From Bacteroidales bacterium (lineage in GTDB: Bacteria; Bacteroidota; Bacteroidia; Bacteroidales; F082), in assembly GCA_029933565.1 (NCBI GenBank), contig JAOZNY010000064.1:1-5304 (forward strand): 5,304 nt of DNA. Direction: 5' to 3'. The notes below the pieces were generated by a model. That model was not told the DNA's origin and made no database searches. It saw nothing but the letters and a program-made list of their open reading frames with translations. Positions 5,250 through 5,304 of the stretch are shown here, piece by piece (the stretch's first letter is position 1; each line of letters starts with the position of its first letter). The position numbers and the translations under genes are program-made.

Positions 5250-5304
5250 TTGGATATTCGGTGTTCAACATTCAAAAAAAGAATATTGAATATCCAATAT
5301 TGAA
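5250..5304. repeat. Long AT-rich inverted repeat, cut by window edge
   Basis: The arm 5250-5273 can pair with 5281-5304 across a loop of seven A. Of 24 positions, 18 are Watson-Crick, three are G-T and three are mismatches. Both arms are made of short AATATTC / GATATTC-like units, so the element is also internally repetitive. The 3' arm ends exactly at the window edge and may continue. It could be a dispersed intergenic repeat or a hairpin near the end of a neighbouring gene. Confidence 0.65.

Larger units (their letters stand above)
4936..5304. other. Gene-free stretch at right end
   Basis: No reading frame here looks like a real protein: the frames overlapping it are short, have no recognisable motif, and run through palindromes. 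The stretch contains the ruvX promoter, two ATTGC/GCAAT palindromes and an AT-rich inverted repeat, listed separately. Nothing recognisable is seen in 4980-5095. Confidence 0.6.

Overview
The window looks like a core-genome segment of a Bacteroidota chromosome, most likely a Bacteroidales/Marinilabiliales-type bacterium. The basis is the gene order zapA - 6S RNA - rny, the AT-rich leaders with no Shine-Dalgarno sequence, a promoter matching the Bacteroidota TAnnTTTG consensus, and small Sec-exported beta-barrel proteins and a lipoprotein typical of that phylum. No database search was possible, so the taxon is an inference.

Plus-strand half (1-3263). The window opens inside the 3' end of zapA (cell division). 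Next is a structured non-coding RNA of about 200 nt, read as 6S RNA: a long closing stem, a near-symmetric internal bubble and a branched apical domain can be paired by eye. Then come rny (ribonuclease Y: membrane anchor, coiled coil, KH and HD domains all intact) and two small, mutually related outer-membrane beta-barrel genes. The two barrel genes are separated by a clear intrinsic terminator and a possible promoter. A 13-bp terminator that works in both directions closes this half.

Minus-strand half (3262-4935). Reading right to left are ruvX/yqgF (pre-16S rRNA nuclease), def (peptide deformylase) and a TPR-containing lipoprotein. They are probably co-transcribed from a well-formed promoter just upstream of ruvX. 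The def-to-lipoprotein gap holds a GC-rich imperfect palindrome flanked by an 11-bp direct repeat.

Right end (4936-5304). I see no convincing gene here. It holds the ruvX promoter, two palindromes of the ATTGC...GCAAT type, and a long AT-rich inverted repeat that runs to the window edge.

Functionally the genes serve division (ZapA), transcription control (6S RNA), mRNA decay (RNase Y), rRNA maturation (RuvX), protein maturation (Def) and the envelope (two barrels, one lipoprotein). I found no new defence, mobile or biosynthetic system. The most interesting material is in the intergenic regions: the 6S fold, the repeat families and the promoter-embedded palindrome.
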